This document shows positions 7,683 to 16,390 of a stretch of 64,000 nucleotides of DNA, one piece after another. The DNA comes from Pseudovibrio flavus. GTDB lineage: Bacteria; Pseudomonadota; Alphaproteobacteria; Rhizobiales; Stappiaceae. The notes beneath the pieces are model-generated. The model did no database searches. It saw only the letters and a list, made by a program, of their open reading frames with translations, and had not been told where the DNA came from. The DNA lies in NCBI RefSeq assembly GCF_009711345.1, contig NZ_SMMA01000051.1, positions 1-64,000 of the forward strand. The letters are read 5' to 3'. The position numbers were made by a program, and so were the translations under genes. Each line of letters begins with the position of its first letter. The stretch's first letter is position 1.

Positions 7683-9185
7683 ATGGCGAATACCCAAGTT
7701 CTGGATACGGCTTCGCGCGCCCAGTCGCGCCTGATGGAGCAGTCCATCCTCCCTGTTTGGCTTAACCAGCGTGCAATTGGTAACTGGGGTTACATCGGCC
7801 TTTGGATCTCCATGGCGGTTATCATCGCCACCTTCCAGCTCGGTGCTGGCGGTGTAAGCGGCCTGCCCTTGAGCGTTGTGCTTCTCACCATCATCGCTGC
7901 TAACCTGCTTCTCGGCGTTGTTATGGCCATGACAGCAGATATCGGCACAGAGCACGGCATTTCTTTCGCCGTTTACCTGCGTGCGCCGTTCGGCACCGTA
8001 GGCACACACCTTCCATCCATCACCCGCGGTATCGTCGCAGCGGCTTGGTTCGGCATTCAGACATACCTTGGCGCACTGGCGCTTAACGGTATCTTCGCCT
8101 ACCTCACCGGCTTTGATAACTGGATTGCATGGTACACCGGCTTTGCGGTGGTACAGGTAATCAACTCCGCTATGGGCATGCGCGCGGTAGAGCGCCTTGC
8201 AAAGATCGCGGCGCCGGCAATCATGGCGATCTCTGTGTGGATGTACTTCACCCTCGATAACATCGCGACCGCAAGCGGCAACGATATCTGGACCTTTGTG
8301 GGTAACGAACACATCACCGTTGTAGCGCTGCTGGTCGCCAACATGGCTTTCTGGTCCTCTCTGGCGGTAGACATTCCAAACATCACCCGCTTTTTGAAAG
8401 TGGAAAGCGGCACCAAGAGCTTCTTCAAGCGTAACCGCAACATCTTCGTAGCCCAGTTCATCGCGCTGCCAGCAGTGCAGGCATGGATCGCCCTCATCGG
8501 TGCGATCTCCTTCATCGCAACGGGCGACTGGAACCCGATCACCGTTATTCAGGGCGAAGGCACCGGCCTTACTCTGGTTATCCTGCTGGTAATGATCGTG
8601 CTGGCGCAGTGGTCCACTAACACCTCTGCAAACCTCATCCCTGCGGCGCTGAACTTCATCAACGCTGGTGCGCCTTATGTGAACTACCCAATGGGTCTGG
8701 CAATCGCTGCGGTGGTGGGTACGCTGACCATGCCTTGGCTGATCCTCGACCACCTGTTCACCTACCTTGCCTTCTACGGCGGCTCTCTTGCAGCGCTCGG
8801 CGGTATCATGATCTGCGATTACTTCGTGATCCGTAAGCGCCGCCTGAACGTGCCGGACCTCTACCGCGAAGAAGGTCAGTTCAACTACTGGGGCGGCTGT
8901 AACCCTGCAGGTCTGATTGCTTGGATCGTAGGTTCTGTGCTGGGTATCATCTACCTCGACATGTCCTACCTCGTCGCCTTCCCGGTTGGCTTTGCGCTCT
9001 ACTACGTGCTGATGAAGTTCTGGGTGCTGAAAGTATGCAAGCAGGAAGAAGTCGAAAACCCTTGCGATGAAACCTTCCTTGCGACCAGCGTAGACCGCAA
9101 CTGGGTTTACCTTGAAGGCCGCGGCATGGTGCAGATGGAAACCCGCCATATTCCAGAGCACGCACTGTCCCGCGAAGACCTCTAA
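7683..9185 (+). CDS. NCS1-family nucleobase/allantoin/hydantoin:cation symporter
   Basis: 500 aa, about 12 membrane helices, the usual NCS1 length. Family marks include RAIGNWGYIGLWISMAV after the first polar segment, RAPFGTVGTHLPSITRGIVA, AAWFGIQTYLGALALNGIF, DIPNITRFLK and LAQWSTNTSANLIPAALNFI. NCS1 carriers import purines, pyrimidines, allantoin, hydantoins or thiamine with Na+ or H+. The ligand cannot be assigned, though the GIQ and NTSAN motifs fit the PucI/Mhp1 branch. No catabolic enzyme genes adjoin it, so it stands alone. Start ATG 7683 with AGGA 8 nt before. Confidence 0.9.
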   Translation: MANTQVLDTASRAQSRLMEQSILPVWLNQRAIGNWGYIGLWISMAVIIATFQLGAGGVSGLPLSVVLLTIIAANLLLGVVMAMTADIGTEHGISFAVYLRAPFGTVGTHLPSITRGIVAAAWFGIQTYLGALALNGIFAYLTGFDNWIAWYTGFAVVQVINSAMGMRAVERLAKIAAPAIMAISVWMYFTLDNIATASGNDIWTFVGNEHITVVALLVANMAFWSSLAVDIPNITRFLKVESGTKSFFKRNRNIFVAQFIALPAVQAWIALIGAISFIATGDWNPITVIQGEGTGLTLVILLVMIVLAQWSTNTSANLIPAALNFINAGAPYVNYPMGLAIAAVVGTLTMPWLILDHLFTYLAFYGGSLAALGGIMICDYFVIRKRRLNVPDLYREEGQFNYWGGCNPAGLIAWIVGSVLGIIYLDMSYLVAFPVGFALYYVLMKFWVLKVCKQEEVENPCDETFLATSVDRNWVYLEGRGMVQMETRHIPEHALSREDL

Positions 9186-9267
9186 GGCAAAACGAAAGAA
9201 GGGCCTGCGAGGCGAAGTGCAAAGCACCGCAGGCACCGGACAAAACATAAGATCCTAAGAATAAAAG

Positions 9268-9304
9268 AAAACCCCGCAGCGCTCTCAGGCTCTGCGGGGT
9301 TTTT
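9268..9304. terminator. Bidirectional terminator between NCS1 and MATE genes
   Basis: 12-bp perfect inverted repeat AAAACCCCGCAG (9268-9279) / CTGCGGGGTTTT (9292-9303), with A-tract on one side and T-tract on the other. It serves the two convergent genes. Confidence 0.88.
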
Positions 9305-9345
9305 CGTTTCTCAGTCTGTTGTGGCTGGCAGGCTGGAGCTCGCCG

Positions 9346-10773
9346 TTAAGCTGGCTCCGGTACCACTGTATCCAGCAGTGCAGGCTCTGCCTGAGGCTCT
9401 TCCTCCCCAGCTGTTCTGTTGCGCTTGAACACAACAGCAAGGCGTAGCAGCATAAGAATAGCTGCAAGGGTAAGGCCTACAACAATGCCAACCCAAAAGC
9501 CGCTAGCGCCCATTGCAGGAACAAGCAGGTTGGTAAGGCCGAGGATGTAGCCAAGCGGCAGGGCAACAACCCAGTAAGACACAAACGCGATAACCATCGG
9601 TACGCGGGTATCTTTATAGCCGCGTAGGGCGCCGTTGGCTGAAGTCTGCACCGCGTCGGAGATCTGGTAGACAGCCGCAAATACAAGCAGCACGCTGGCG
9701 CTTGCAATAACATCAGCGTTGTTGGTGTAGATGCCGATGATCGCTTCCGGGAACAGCAGAATACAGCTTGCCGAGATGCTGGAGAAAGCCACGGTCAGCA
9801 GTAGGCCGCTGAGAGAGCGCAGGCGCGCTGCATCCTTATCGCCCTGTCCCAGAATGTGGCCAACACGAATGGTGATACCAAATGCAAGGCTCATCGGCAC
9901 CATGTACACCATGGCGGAGAAGTTAAGCGCCACCTGATGGGCTGCAATGTTGTTTGCGCCCAACTTACCGATAAGCAGAGCGATAAGCGCAAAGATGCTG
10001 CCACAGATGAAGATGTTTACGCCAATAGGCACGCCCAGCTTGAGAATATCCCAGATACGGGCAAAAGACGGCATCATTTCGCGCAGGTTCAAAATACCGC
10101 GATACTCTTTGTGGTGCACAATGTAACCCAGCAGCGTGGACGCCATGAGCCAGTACACAAAGCTGGTTGCCCAGCCACAGCCAACAGCACCCAGCTGCGG
10201 GAAGCCGAACTTGCCGTAAATCAGAATGTAGTTGAGCGGAATATTGGCAACCAGACCCATAAGCGCAACGATCATCGGCGCGCGGGTGTTGCCCATACCC
10301 TCACAGAAGCTGATGAGGCAGTAGAAGATAGCGATACCTGGAACACCGAAGGCCAGTGCGGTCATGTAGTCGCTTGCAATTGGTACGATTTCCGGTGCCA
10401 CTTCCATGTAGGTAAGCAGTGGCTGGCTGGCGATAATGTAGGCCACCAGCAGTACGGAGCACATAAGCGCGATCCAGAGGGTCTGTCCAAGATCATGCGC
10501 GATCTGGTCAAGGCGCCCTGCCCCCACATGATGGGAGGTAATAGGGGTGAGCGCCATAATGGTTCCGCGCATCAGGAGGCTGACGGGAACCCAAAGACTT
10601 GCGCCAACAGCGATGGCTGCAAGGTCAACCGCGCTGGCCTGTCCGGCCATGCTGGTATCGACGAAGGCCATGGACTGGGTCGCGATCTGCGTGATGATGA
10701 TAGGCAGAGACAGCGTAAGCAGCGCGCCGATTTCGCTAAGAAAGCGGGCGAATGAAAACCTTGTATTTGTCAT
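9346..10773 (-). CDS. MATE-family multidrug efflux protein (NorM-like)
   Basis: About 475 aa with 12 membrane helices in two homologous bundles, typical for NorM. Seen: TLSLPIIITQIATQSMAFVD, the MAGQASAVDLAAIAVGASLW stretch, LRGYKDTRVPMVIAF and APMIVALMGLVANIPLNYIL. NorM-type pumps expel cationic drugs against Na+ or H+. The frame is open from a GTG at 10788; the ATG at 10773 (MTNTRFSF) is preferred because MATE proteins start shortly before the first helix, although neither has a clear ribosome site. The tail is charged (EEEPQAEPALLD). It is convergent with NCS1 and shares its terminator. Confidence 0.9.
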   Translation of the reverse strand: MTNTRFSFARFLSEIGALLTLSLPIIITQIATQSMAFVDTSMAGQASAVDLAAIAVGASLWVPVSLLMRGTIMALTPITSHHVGAGRLDQIAHDLGQTLWIALMCSVLLVAYIIASQPLLTYMEVAPEIVPIASDYMTALAFGVPGIAIFYCLISFCEGMGNTRAPMIVALMGLVANIPLNYILIYGKFGFPQLGAVGCGWATSFVYWLMASTLLGYIVHHKEYRGILNLREMMPSFARIWDILKLGVPIGVNIFICGSIFALIALLIGKLGANNIAAHQVALNFSAMVYMVPMSLAFGITIRVGHILGQGDKDAARLRSLSGLLLTVAFSSISASCILLFPEAIIGIYTNNADVIASASVLLVFAAVYQISDAVQTSANGALRGYKDTRVPMVIAFVSYWVVALPLGYILGLTNLLVPAMGASGFWVGIVVGLTLAAILMLLRLAVVFKRNRTAGEEEPQAEPALLDTVVPEPA

Positions 10774-11057
10774 AGAGAAAACTGACACCCATACGAACTG
10801 CCACAGTGAATGCGGGATGGCGGAATTGACAGCTGTGGGGTGCGCTCCTTTGCGAGCGGGCGCAAATTACAAAGTTCCTAAGCGAAACTAAATAGGTTTA
10901 AATGCTTAGTTGCTAACGTAGCGGATATCTAAGTAGCCCGTTGGTGAGCGATGCAACCTTAAAACTATTAAAAATATCAGGTGATTAGGAACTTAAACGA
11001 ATAGAAATACAACGCTAGACTGCGGAAGCTGCCCATTCCTTCAGGATGGAGAGAGCC

Positions 11058-12437
11058 GTGAGCTTTATTAAACTATTCTCGCCCGCTGAGAGCCAAGTCG
11101 AGCCTCTTGATAAAGAGGCATGGGTTGAGAGCGCCCGCGTTGTAGACGTTATAAAAGCGATTAGCGAACACAAGGACGTTGAGCTCACCGGTCTGCCCTC
11201 TTCTCTTCAGGACGTGCTGACGCTGCTGATTGCACAATCCAAGCAGTTTGACAGGCAAACGCTGTCTCGCACGGTAGACCTTTCCATGCATGCCAGCCAG
11301 ACAATCGCGGCCGTTGCCAATATCGCGGACTACGTGGTGCGCAATGAAAAAAACACAGATCGTATGTCTGCAACAATCGATCAGATGTGCCAGTCGATTG
11401 ACGAAATATCCCAGTTTTCTGAAATGGCAGAGGACGTTACCACCGCTTCCAATGAGCAATTGCAGCAAGGTGAACACGCGGCGCAAGCGGTGTATCAGGC
11501 CAACAACGATACCGCCCGCTCCTTTGAGGCGATGAACGCGGCCGTGCGTGAACTGACAGAAGCAGCCGAGCAGATCAACACCTTTGCTGGTACCATTGAT
11601 GGCATCGCCAACCAGACTAATCTGCTTGCGCTCAACGCGACCATTGAGGCGGCTCGCGCTGGTGAAGCTGGTAGAGGGTTTGGTGTTGTTGCTTCCGAGG
11701 TCAAGGCGCTTTCTGCCCAGACACAGCAGGCGACAGAAGATATTCGCAGCCGCATCAAGCGCCTGTTTAGTCACCTTGAAGAAATGAGTGATGCCGTTCA
11801 CATCGCCGAAGACCATGTGGGGCAGAGCATTGAACGGTCTGCCGCCGCTGAAACTATCCTGCGTGAAGCGAAGTCTGACTCAGAGCGCTCGCTGGAGCAG
11901 ATCAAGGCTATTGCCTACCAGATGGCTGAACAGCAAAAAGCCTCGGTGCATATCGTTGAGGGTCTTCATTCTATTGCGGAGGCATCCCACAGCGTATCGA
12001 AACTGGCACGCGGCGTTATTGATCTTGTTTCTTCGTCCGAGCCGGTCATTACCGAGCAGCTTAACGAAATGTCCGAGCGCGAGGTTTCCGGCTACATTCT
12101 ATATCGTGCTAAGGCCGACCACATTCTATGGAAGAAACGCCTTGCTGAAATGCTTGTAGACTACAAGTCGCTAGAGGATCATGAACTGGCCGATCATCAC
12201 GGTTGCCGTCTTGGCCGCTGGTACGACGGCGTTTCTGATCTCGGCTTGAAGGACAATGAAGCCTTCAAGGCACTGCTTCCGGTTCATAAGCTCATGCATG
12301 AGAGGGCAAAAGAGACCGTAGAGCATCACCGCAACGGCGAGGTGGATGAAGCCCACCGCGCCTTTGCTGAAATGCAGGTCCACTCGGAAGAGATCATCAA
12401 GTATCTTGATGTTTTAATCCAAAAGACGCCCCACTAA
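11058..12437 (+). CDS. Cytoplasmic methyl-accepting chemotaxis protein with C-terminal CZB zinc-sensing domain
   Basis: Soluble chemoreceptor without membrane helices. A long coiled-coil signalling domain carries the conserved hairpin tip ([20 protein letters not shown] then [18 protein letters not shown]). The C-terminal about 115 residues form a CZB domain: [25 protein letters not shown] and [10 protein letters not shown], giving the 3-His/1-Cys zinc site known from TlpD and DgcZ. CZB receptors sense zinc or hypochlorous acid and signal to CheA. The GTG at 11058 is preferred, with GGAGAGA 6 nt upstream; an ATG at 11046 is in frame but has no spaced ribosome site. It stands alone, with no che genes nearby. 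Confidence 0.9.
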   Translation: MSFIKLFSPAESQVEPLDKEAWVESARVVDVIKAISEHKDVELTGLPSSLQDVLTLLIAQSKQFDRQTLSRTVDLSMHASQTIAAVANIADYVVRNEKNTDRMSATIDQMCQSIDEISQFSEMAEDVTTASNEQLQQGEHAAQAVYQANNDTARSFEAMNAAVRELTEAAEQINTFAGTIDGIANQTNLLALNATIEAARAGEAGRGFGVVASEVKALSAQTQQATEDIRSRIKRLFSHLEEMSDAVHIAEDHVGQSIERSAAAETILREAKSDSERSLEQIKAIAYQMAEQQKASVHIVEGLHSIAEASHSVSKLARGVIDLVSSSEPVITEQLNEMSEREVSGYILYRAKADHILWKKRLAEMLVDYKSLEDHELADHHGCRLGRWYDGVSDLGLKDNEAFKALLPVHKLMHERAKETVEHHRNGEVDEAHRAFAEMQVHSEEIIKYLDVLIQKTPH

Positions 12438-12543
12438 GTTGGTGCCTTCTTCTAAACTGTGAAAACTAGACCCTTCGCCGTGTGTTCTCGTTGTTAAATG
12501 CAACCTAAAGAGGAAAATGCCTCCTTAATAAAAGGGGGCAAAT

Positions 12544-13350
12544 ATGACATTCACAGTAATCACAGAGAACGATGAATCTCAGTGGAATGATGTTACCGGA
12601 GAGGCCTATCATTTCCCGAAACGTTACCTAGATTTTTTGAAACCCGGCACAAAAGTAATTTATTACAAGGGTAAGTTGAAGAATAAGGTTTTTAAAAAAG
12701 AACGTCTAACAAACGAGCCGCATTATTTTGGGGTAGCTACAATTGGGGCAGTAAATGAAGAGTTCGGCTCGGCTGGACGAAAATTCATTGCTGAAATCAG
12801 GAACTTTGAGCGTTTTCTCGATCCGGTTCCTATTAAAATAGATGGCCAGTACATGGAGAGCATTCCTGAGCGGAAAAAATCAAATTATTGGCGCGATGGC
12901 GTTCGACCAATATCGGAAGAAGTATATATCCAAATTGTGACTTCAGCCGGTCTATACAATTATTCCTCCAAGGAAGTTGAGACCAGTAGCTATGGTTTTG
13001 GGGAGGAAACCACTAGCCCCATTTACCGAGAAGGTGAGGAAAAGACGCGCACAACGACGGTGTACGAGAGAGATCGGCGCCTTCGCGCTGCCGCAATCAG
13101 ACATCATGGAGTAAACTGCGCTGCATGTGGTTTCAACTTTGGTGACTTTTATGGCAAATATGCCGAGGGGTACATTCAGGTTCACCATATCAATCCCCTG
13201 TCCCACCTAGATGGGCCGGTGGATGTTGACCCAAAAACCGATCTGGTACCTCTCTGTGCCAATTGCCACGCAGTTGTTCATTACAAGCCTCAGCAAGTTT
13301 TATCAGTAACTGATATTAAGGCCCTCATTGCTGTGCACGGAAAACGTTAG
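12544..13350 (+). CDS. HNH endonuclease with N-terminal EVE/PUA-like domain
   Basis: 268 aa. The C-terminal third is an HNH nuclease with zinc-binding cysteines: HHGVNCAACGFNFGDFYG, the catalytic YIQVHHINPLSH, then DLVPLCANCHAVVHY. The N-terminal about 95 residues (AYHFPKRYLDFLKPGTKVIY, EPHYFGVATIGAV) resemble EVE/PUA-like modules that read modified bases in type IV restriction enzymes. A modification-dependent restriction role is thus likely but inferred. The gene is markedly AT-richer than its neighbours, stands alone with its own ribosome site (AGGGGGC 6 nt before ATG) and terminator, and looks horizontally acquired. No methylase is adjacent. Confidence 0.82.
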   Translation: MTFTVITENDESQWNDVTGEAYHFPKRYLDFLKPGTKVIYYKGKLKNKVFKKERLTNEPHYFGVATIGAVNEEFGSAGRKFIAEIRNFERFLDPVPIKIDGQYMESIPERKKSNYWRDGVRPISEEVYIQIVTSAGLYNYSSKEVETSSYGFGEETTSPIYREGEEKTRTTTVYERDRRLRAAAIRHHGVNCAACGFNFGDFYGKYAEGYIQVHHINPLSHLDGPVDVDPKTDLVPLCANCHAVVHYKPQQVLSVTDIKALIAVHGKR

Positions 13351-13391
13351 AGGCACTGGTTGCTTCTTTAAAAAGAGCCAAGTGCCTTTTT
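13351..13391 (+). terminator. Terminator after HNH gene
   Basis: AGGCACT (13351-13357) pairs with AGTGCCT (13381-13387), with an additional inner GG/CC pair, followed by TTTTT. It starts directly after the HNH stop codon. Confidence 0.75.
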
Positions 13392-13401
13392 ATCCAATGG
13401 C

Positions 13402-13953
13402 TCATTCCGCAGCGATTGGCTCTGCCACTTTGCGTTTACCGAACCACATGCGGCTGAAAAGGCGGTCCTTGAGCACAAACTGGTGGTAAGCCCAGCCCAG
13501 TACGTGCAGCACGATCATTGCTAGGAGCAAGCTGCCGATAACACCGTGGGCGATGCGAGCCGGATAAATGGTGAGGTCAGCAGGCAGCGTACCAACACCG
13601 CCAAAGGCGATTGCAAACAGGTCTGCGCTTAGCGCCAGTCCGATACCGCTGGCAACCATGGCAAGCATAAGAAAATAGATGCCCCAGTGTGCCGCTTGTC
13701 CGGCAAGGTTCAGTGTTTTGTTTCCGGTATCTGCCTTCGGTGGTTTGCGTGTCGTGAAGCGCGTTACCAACCGCACGAGAATGAGAGCTCCAACGGCCGC
13801 ACCAAACACCATGTGGCCTGCCATCATGCCTGGCTTATCGGGGTTGCTATTGGAAATCTCCGCAAGCATCGGGCCGCCCACGACAAGGGCCATGAAAATC
13901 ATAATTGCTACAATCCAGTGCAGCGCGACAAGAAGCGGGTGGTAACGGGTCAT
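13402..13953 (-). CDS. Cytochrome b561 (YceJ/CybB-like) membrane protein
   Basis: 183 aa with four membrane helices and the histidines expected to bind two b hemes: RYHPLLVALHWIVAIMIFMA, GMMAGHMVFGAAVGALILV, AAHWGIYFLMLAMVASGI and RIAHGVIGSLLLAMIVLHVL. The family moves electrons from quinol, in E. coli CybB oxidising ubiquinol to superoxide. No periplasmic partner (YceI type) adjoins it. It is divergent from the LysR gene at 14114, so control by that regulator is possible. The gene ends with PIAAE after a basic tail. Confidence 0.9.
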   Translation of the reverse strand: MTRYHPLLVALHWIVAIMIFMALVVGGPMLAEISNSNPDKPGMMAGHMVFGAAVGALILVRLVTRFTTRKPPKADTGNKTLNLAGQAAHWGIYFLMLAMVASGIGLALSADLFAIAFGGVGTLPADLTIYPARIAHGVIGSLLLAMIVLHVLGWAYHQFVLKDRLFSRMWFGKRKVAEPIAAE

Positions 13954-14113
13954 CTCGGTTGCTCTCCGGTGCGGCCGGCGGTCTTCCGGCTTAAAGGGTG
14001 TCGCCGGCGAATCCAGCGGTGTGATCTGAGGCTAGAATACGTTACTAGGTGACAACGAGAATGTGCCAATATACAACATGGTGTTACGTATGTGTAACGC
14101 GAAGGGGCTTGTG

Positions 14114-15028
14114 GTGCGCTCTATCGATTTGGAATTAATGCCGTACTTTCTGGCTGTTGCCCGCGGTGGAAGCCTTCGCAGCGGTGCTGGCCTTCTCAAT
14201 GCGAACTACGGCACCGTAAACCGCAATGTTCAGGCCTTGGAGGCAAGTTACGGCGTTCCTCTTTTCAATCGTAGTTCCAGAGGTTTCACGCTTACCGAGG
14301 CAGGTGAAGCGCTTTTGCCTTACGCGTTGGAGATCGAGGAAAAGGCAGAGTCTGCCCGCAAACGGGTGATCGGACTGGATAAGAGCGAAGCTGGCCTTGT
14401 TCGTTTTTCGCTTCCACCAATCCTTGCCTACACGATCATGCCGCCGATACTGGCGCGGTTTCACCTCGCCTACCCGCAAATCGAGGTGGAGATGCGCATC
14501 ACCTCCACGGTTGAGGACATCAACCGCGATACGACGGACGTTTCCTTGCGCGGGGCCATGGAGATTACCGAAAACGTTATTGCCCGCCGTTTGTTTGCAA
14601 TGGCTATCGGGCTTTACGCTAGCAAGACCTACCTTGAGGGGGTTCTTGCCACTGCCGAACCAAGCGGGGAAGGTGTCACGACCCTTGGCTGGCCGGAACC
14701 GTCTAAGGAAAGTCGCTTCCTGCTAGAGCGCCCCTTCCCGCACGCCCGCCAATCGTTCATGGTGGGTGATGGGTTCATGCGCTTACAGTTGGTGCGAGAA
14801 GGCTTGGGCATCGCCTATCTGCCCGTTGTGTTCTCCAAGGTGTTTCCAGATCTTAAGCCAGTGCCTAACGCCAAGCAGTTTCTAGGCCATTCCCTGTGGC
14901 TTGTACTGCATAGTGACATGAGAAAAACCGTTCGCATCCGCCGCTTTGTGGACTTTATGGCGGCAGAACTGATGGCTTTGAAAAAAGATATGCAGGGCGA
15001 CTTCTACGGCGCCGCAACAGAAGACTAA
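14114..15028 (+). CDS. LysR-family transcriptional regulator
   Basis: The LysR architecture is clear: N-terminal HTH (LELMPYFLAVARGGSLRSGA, NYGTVNRNVQALEASYGVPLF, GFTLTEAGEALLPYA) and a C-terminal effector domain ending with GLGIAYLPVVFSKVF. The frame is open from an ATG at 14063, but the GTG at 14114 has GAAGGGG about 7 nt upstream and starts close to the HTH, so it is preferred (304 aa). It is divergent from cytochrome b561. Its effector domain resembles the VtlR/CrgA-type group in general shape only. No ligand can be proposed. Confidence 0.85.
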   Translation: MRSIDLELMPYFLAVARGGSLRSGAGLLNANYGTVNRNVQALEASYGVPLFNRSSRGFTLTEAGEALLPYALEIEEKAESARKRVIGLDKSEAGLVRFSLPPILAYTIMPPILARFHLAYPQIEVEMRITSTVEDINRDTTDVSLRGAMEITENVIARRLFAMAIGLYASKTYLEGVLATAEPSGEGVTTLGWPEPSKESRFLLERPFPHARQSFMVGDGFMRLQLVREGLGIAYLPVVFSKVFPDLKPVPNAKQFLGHSLWLVLHSDMRKTVRIRRFVDFMAAELMALKKDMQGDFYGAATED

Positions 15029-15071
15029 CTTATGTCTGGGGCGAGTTTGGGTATTGGTGTTGTTGAACTGG

Positions 15072-15271
15072 ACACCGGATCAGGTCCGGTGTGACGGTGG
15101 GGAACAAGCTTAAAAGGCAAGCCTGGTGTGACGGCAACGGGTGTCATCCCGCGCGAAGCCGCACGTAGAAGCGGGAACCAGCGAGACTGAAAGGACCTAA
15201 GTGCCAGCAGGGTTCCGAACATTGGGCTCTTCACTCGCTCTTTCTCGTCATCCCGCACATAGATGCGGGAT
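15072..15271. repeat. Cluster of three intergenic palindromes
   Basis: Downstream of the LysR gene there are three inverted repeats: ACACCGGA/TCCGGTGT (15072-15092), TCCCGC/GCGGGA (15147-15176) and ATCCCGCA/TGCGGGAT (15250-15271). The TCATCCCGC and GTGTGACGG contexts occur more than once here (GGTGTGACGG at 15089 and GGTGTGACGG at 15125). Such short mobile palindromic units are common between genes in alphaproteobacteria. They may act in mRNA ends or nucleoid binding. This stretch holds no gene. Confidence 0.65.
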
Positions 15272-15320
15272 CCAGATCCCACGCTCCGTGACTCGTTTGC
15301 GAATTGAACGCAGCCTACCC

Positions 15321-15578
15321 CTACAAACCCTCGGAGTTTACAAAAGCGACGCCTTTGCTTGTCAGGTGTAGCTCGTTCGGGGCGGGGTTGAAGTCGACCA
15401 TCACAGGCGTGATCGCATAGCTCACTAGCTTCTTTTTATAGAGCGCGGCGATGTTGATCTTAATTTTCTTGGAAACGGCCCCTTGCGTTATATCGGCAAG
15501 GTTTGTTGGCGCAGGATAGTTCCTGCCCATTACGCCTAGGATACGGTGTTGTTCTTCTTCATCAAGGAGATGGGGCAT
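15321..15578 (-). CDS. Small hypothetical protein, possibly winged-helix
   Basis: From the ATG at 15578 this gives 85 aa (MPHLLDEEEQHRILGV...). The sequence pattern (helix, ADITQGAVSKKIKINIAALY, KKLVSYAIT, then LHLTSKGVAFVNSEG) fits a small winged-helix fold like PadR/MarR half-domains, with LTSKG at the wing, but no family is certain. The frame extends upstream to a GTG at 15656; neither start has a good ribosome site. It is flanked by intergenic repeats on both sides. Function unknown. Confidence 0.5.
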   Translation of the reverse strand: MPHLLDEEEQHRILGVMGRNYPAPTNLADITQGAVSKKIKINIAALYKKKLVSYAITPVMVDFNPAPNELHLTSKGVAFVNSEGL

Positions 15579-15658
15579 AGTCGCTGCGGCTTTGTGATGG
15601 GGTTTGAAAAGGAAAGCCACGCCGTTTATGGGGCACACAAACGATTGTGGTGCCACAC

Positions 15659-15702
15659 TCTAGAGCGTTTTGGACGGAACGAAAACGCCGTAACGCTCTA
15701 GA
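15659..15702. repeat. Intergenic palindrome TCTAGAGCGTT
   Basis: A perfect 11-bp inverted repeat, TCTAGAGCGTT (15659-15669) / AACGCTCTAGA (15692-15702), with a second inner pair CGTTTT (15666-15671) / AAAACG (15682-15687). No T-run follows. TCTAGAGC palindromes are dispersed between genes in several Rhizobiales genomes, which is what I take this to be. Confidence 0.55.
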
Positions 15703-15775
15703 TGATTGTTGTGCGCACATTCTTTGTGATGTGCGCCCTCTTTTTGTAAAAGCTGCCGCGAAACGGGCGCTGGAA

Positions 15776-16003
15776 TTAAGCGACCTTGCGGTGCTTTTCG
15801 TCTCTGATCACGCCTTTGGCGCGGGCCATCTCAATCACGACAGGGCATGCCTCATCGCTTTCGACGGTGGTTTTCATCTGCGAGCGAGTCTGGGTCACAA
15901 AGTCCAGATACTCTTCCTTTTTCGCATTCTGCTGGGCTACCGCTTGGCCGCGCGTGCTCAACAAAACACTAAACAGACTGTGCGTTTTGTTTGACCTTGC
16001 CAT
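15776..16003 (-). CDS. Small hypothetical protein
   Basis: 75 aa from the ATG at 16003 (MARSNKTHSLFSVLLSTRGQ). GGGAG lies 12 nt upstream, somewhat far; an in-frame TTG at 16015 abuts it. The protein is hydrophilic with a helical middle (NAKKEEYLDFVTQTRSQMK) and a basic end. No family is recognised, and there is no membrane segment. It lies between the TCTAGAGC palindrome and the hydrolase gene, in the opposite direction to the latter. Real coding status is probable but not sure. Confidence 0.45.
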   Translation of the reverse strand: MARSNKTHSLFSVLLSTRGQAVAQQNAKKEEYLDFVTQTRSQMKTTVESDEACPVVIEMARAKGVIRDEKHRKVA

Positions 16004-16390
16004 TATGGTTTGCAACTCCCAGTTATTTTAGTAAAATTTTATCTAACTAAGTTAACACTATGTTTTTTGGTGGTTTTTGCAAGTGCTTTTTGCATATTGG
16101 GAATAGGCATTAGGTCGTGTTGCGCAAGGCATTACACGCAAATGGCGGTGAACTGCGGCGCTGAGAAACGCCAAACGCAATCAGGCGCAGCGGTTATTCC
16201 CGCATTGTATCCATAAGTTGTACGGACAAGTCCTGCTTATCCACATACCAAAAAGAAGATATTTCTGGCCATTGCGTTGACCCTCACCTGCCGCATTTGC
16301 AGCATAAACTCCTGCCCGTCCAGCACGTGGCAGCGTCCTTGCTCTGGGATGCGCCGGTGGAACAAAACCAATAAGATCTGGAGTTTATCA

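Noticed and set aside
7560-9248. 562-codon minus-strand frame opposite the NCS1 permease
   Set aside because: Its product is Cys/His/Arg-rich and non-globular; it is an antisense shadow of a clear membrane protein gene.
9856-10755. 299-codon plus-strand frame opposite the MATE gene
   Set aside because: Shadow frame with biased, hydrophilic composition and no family features.
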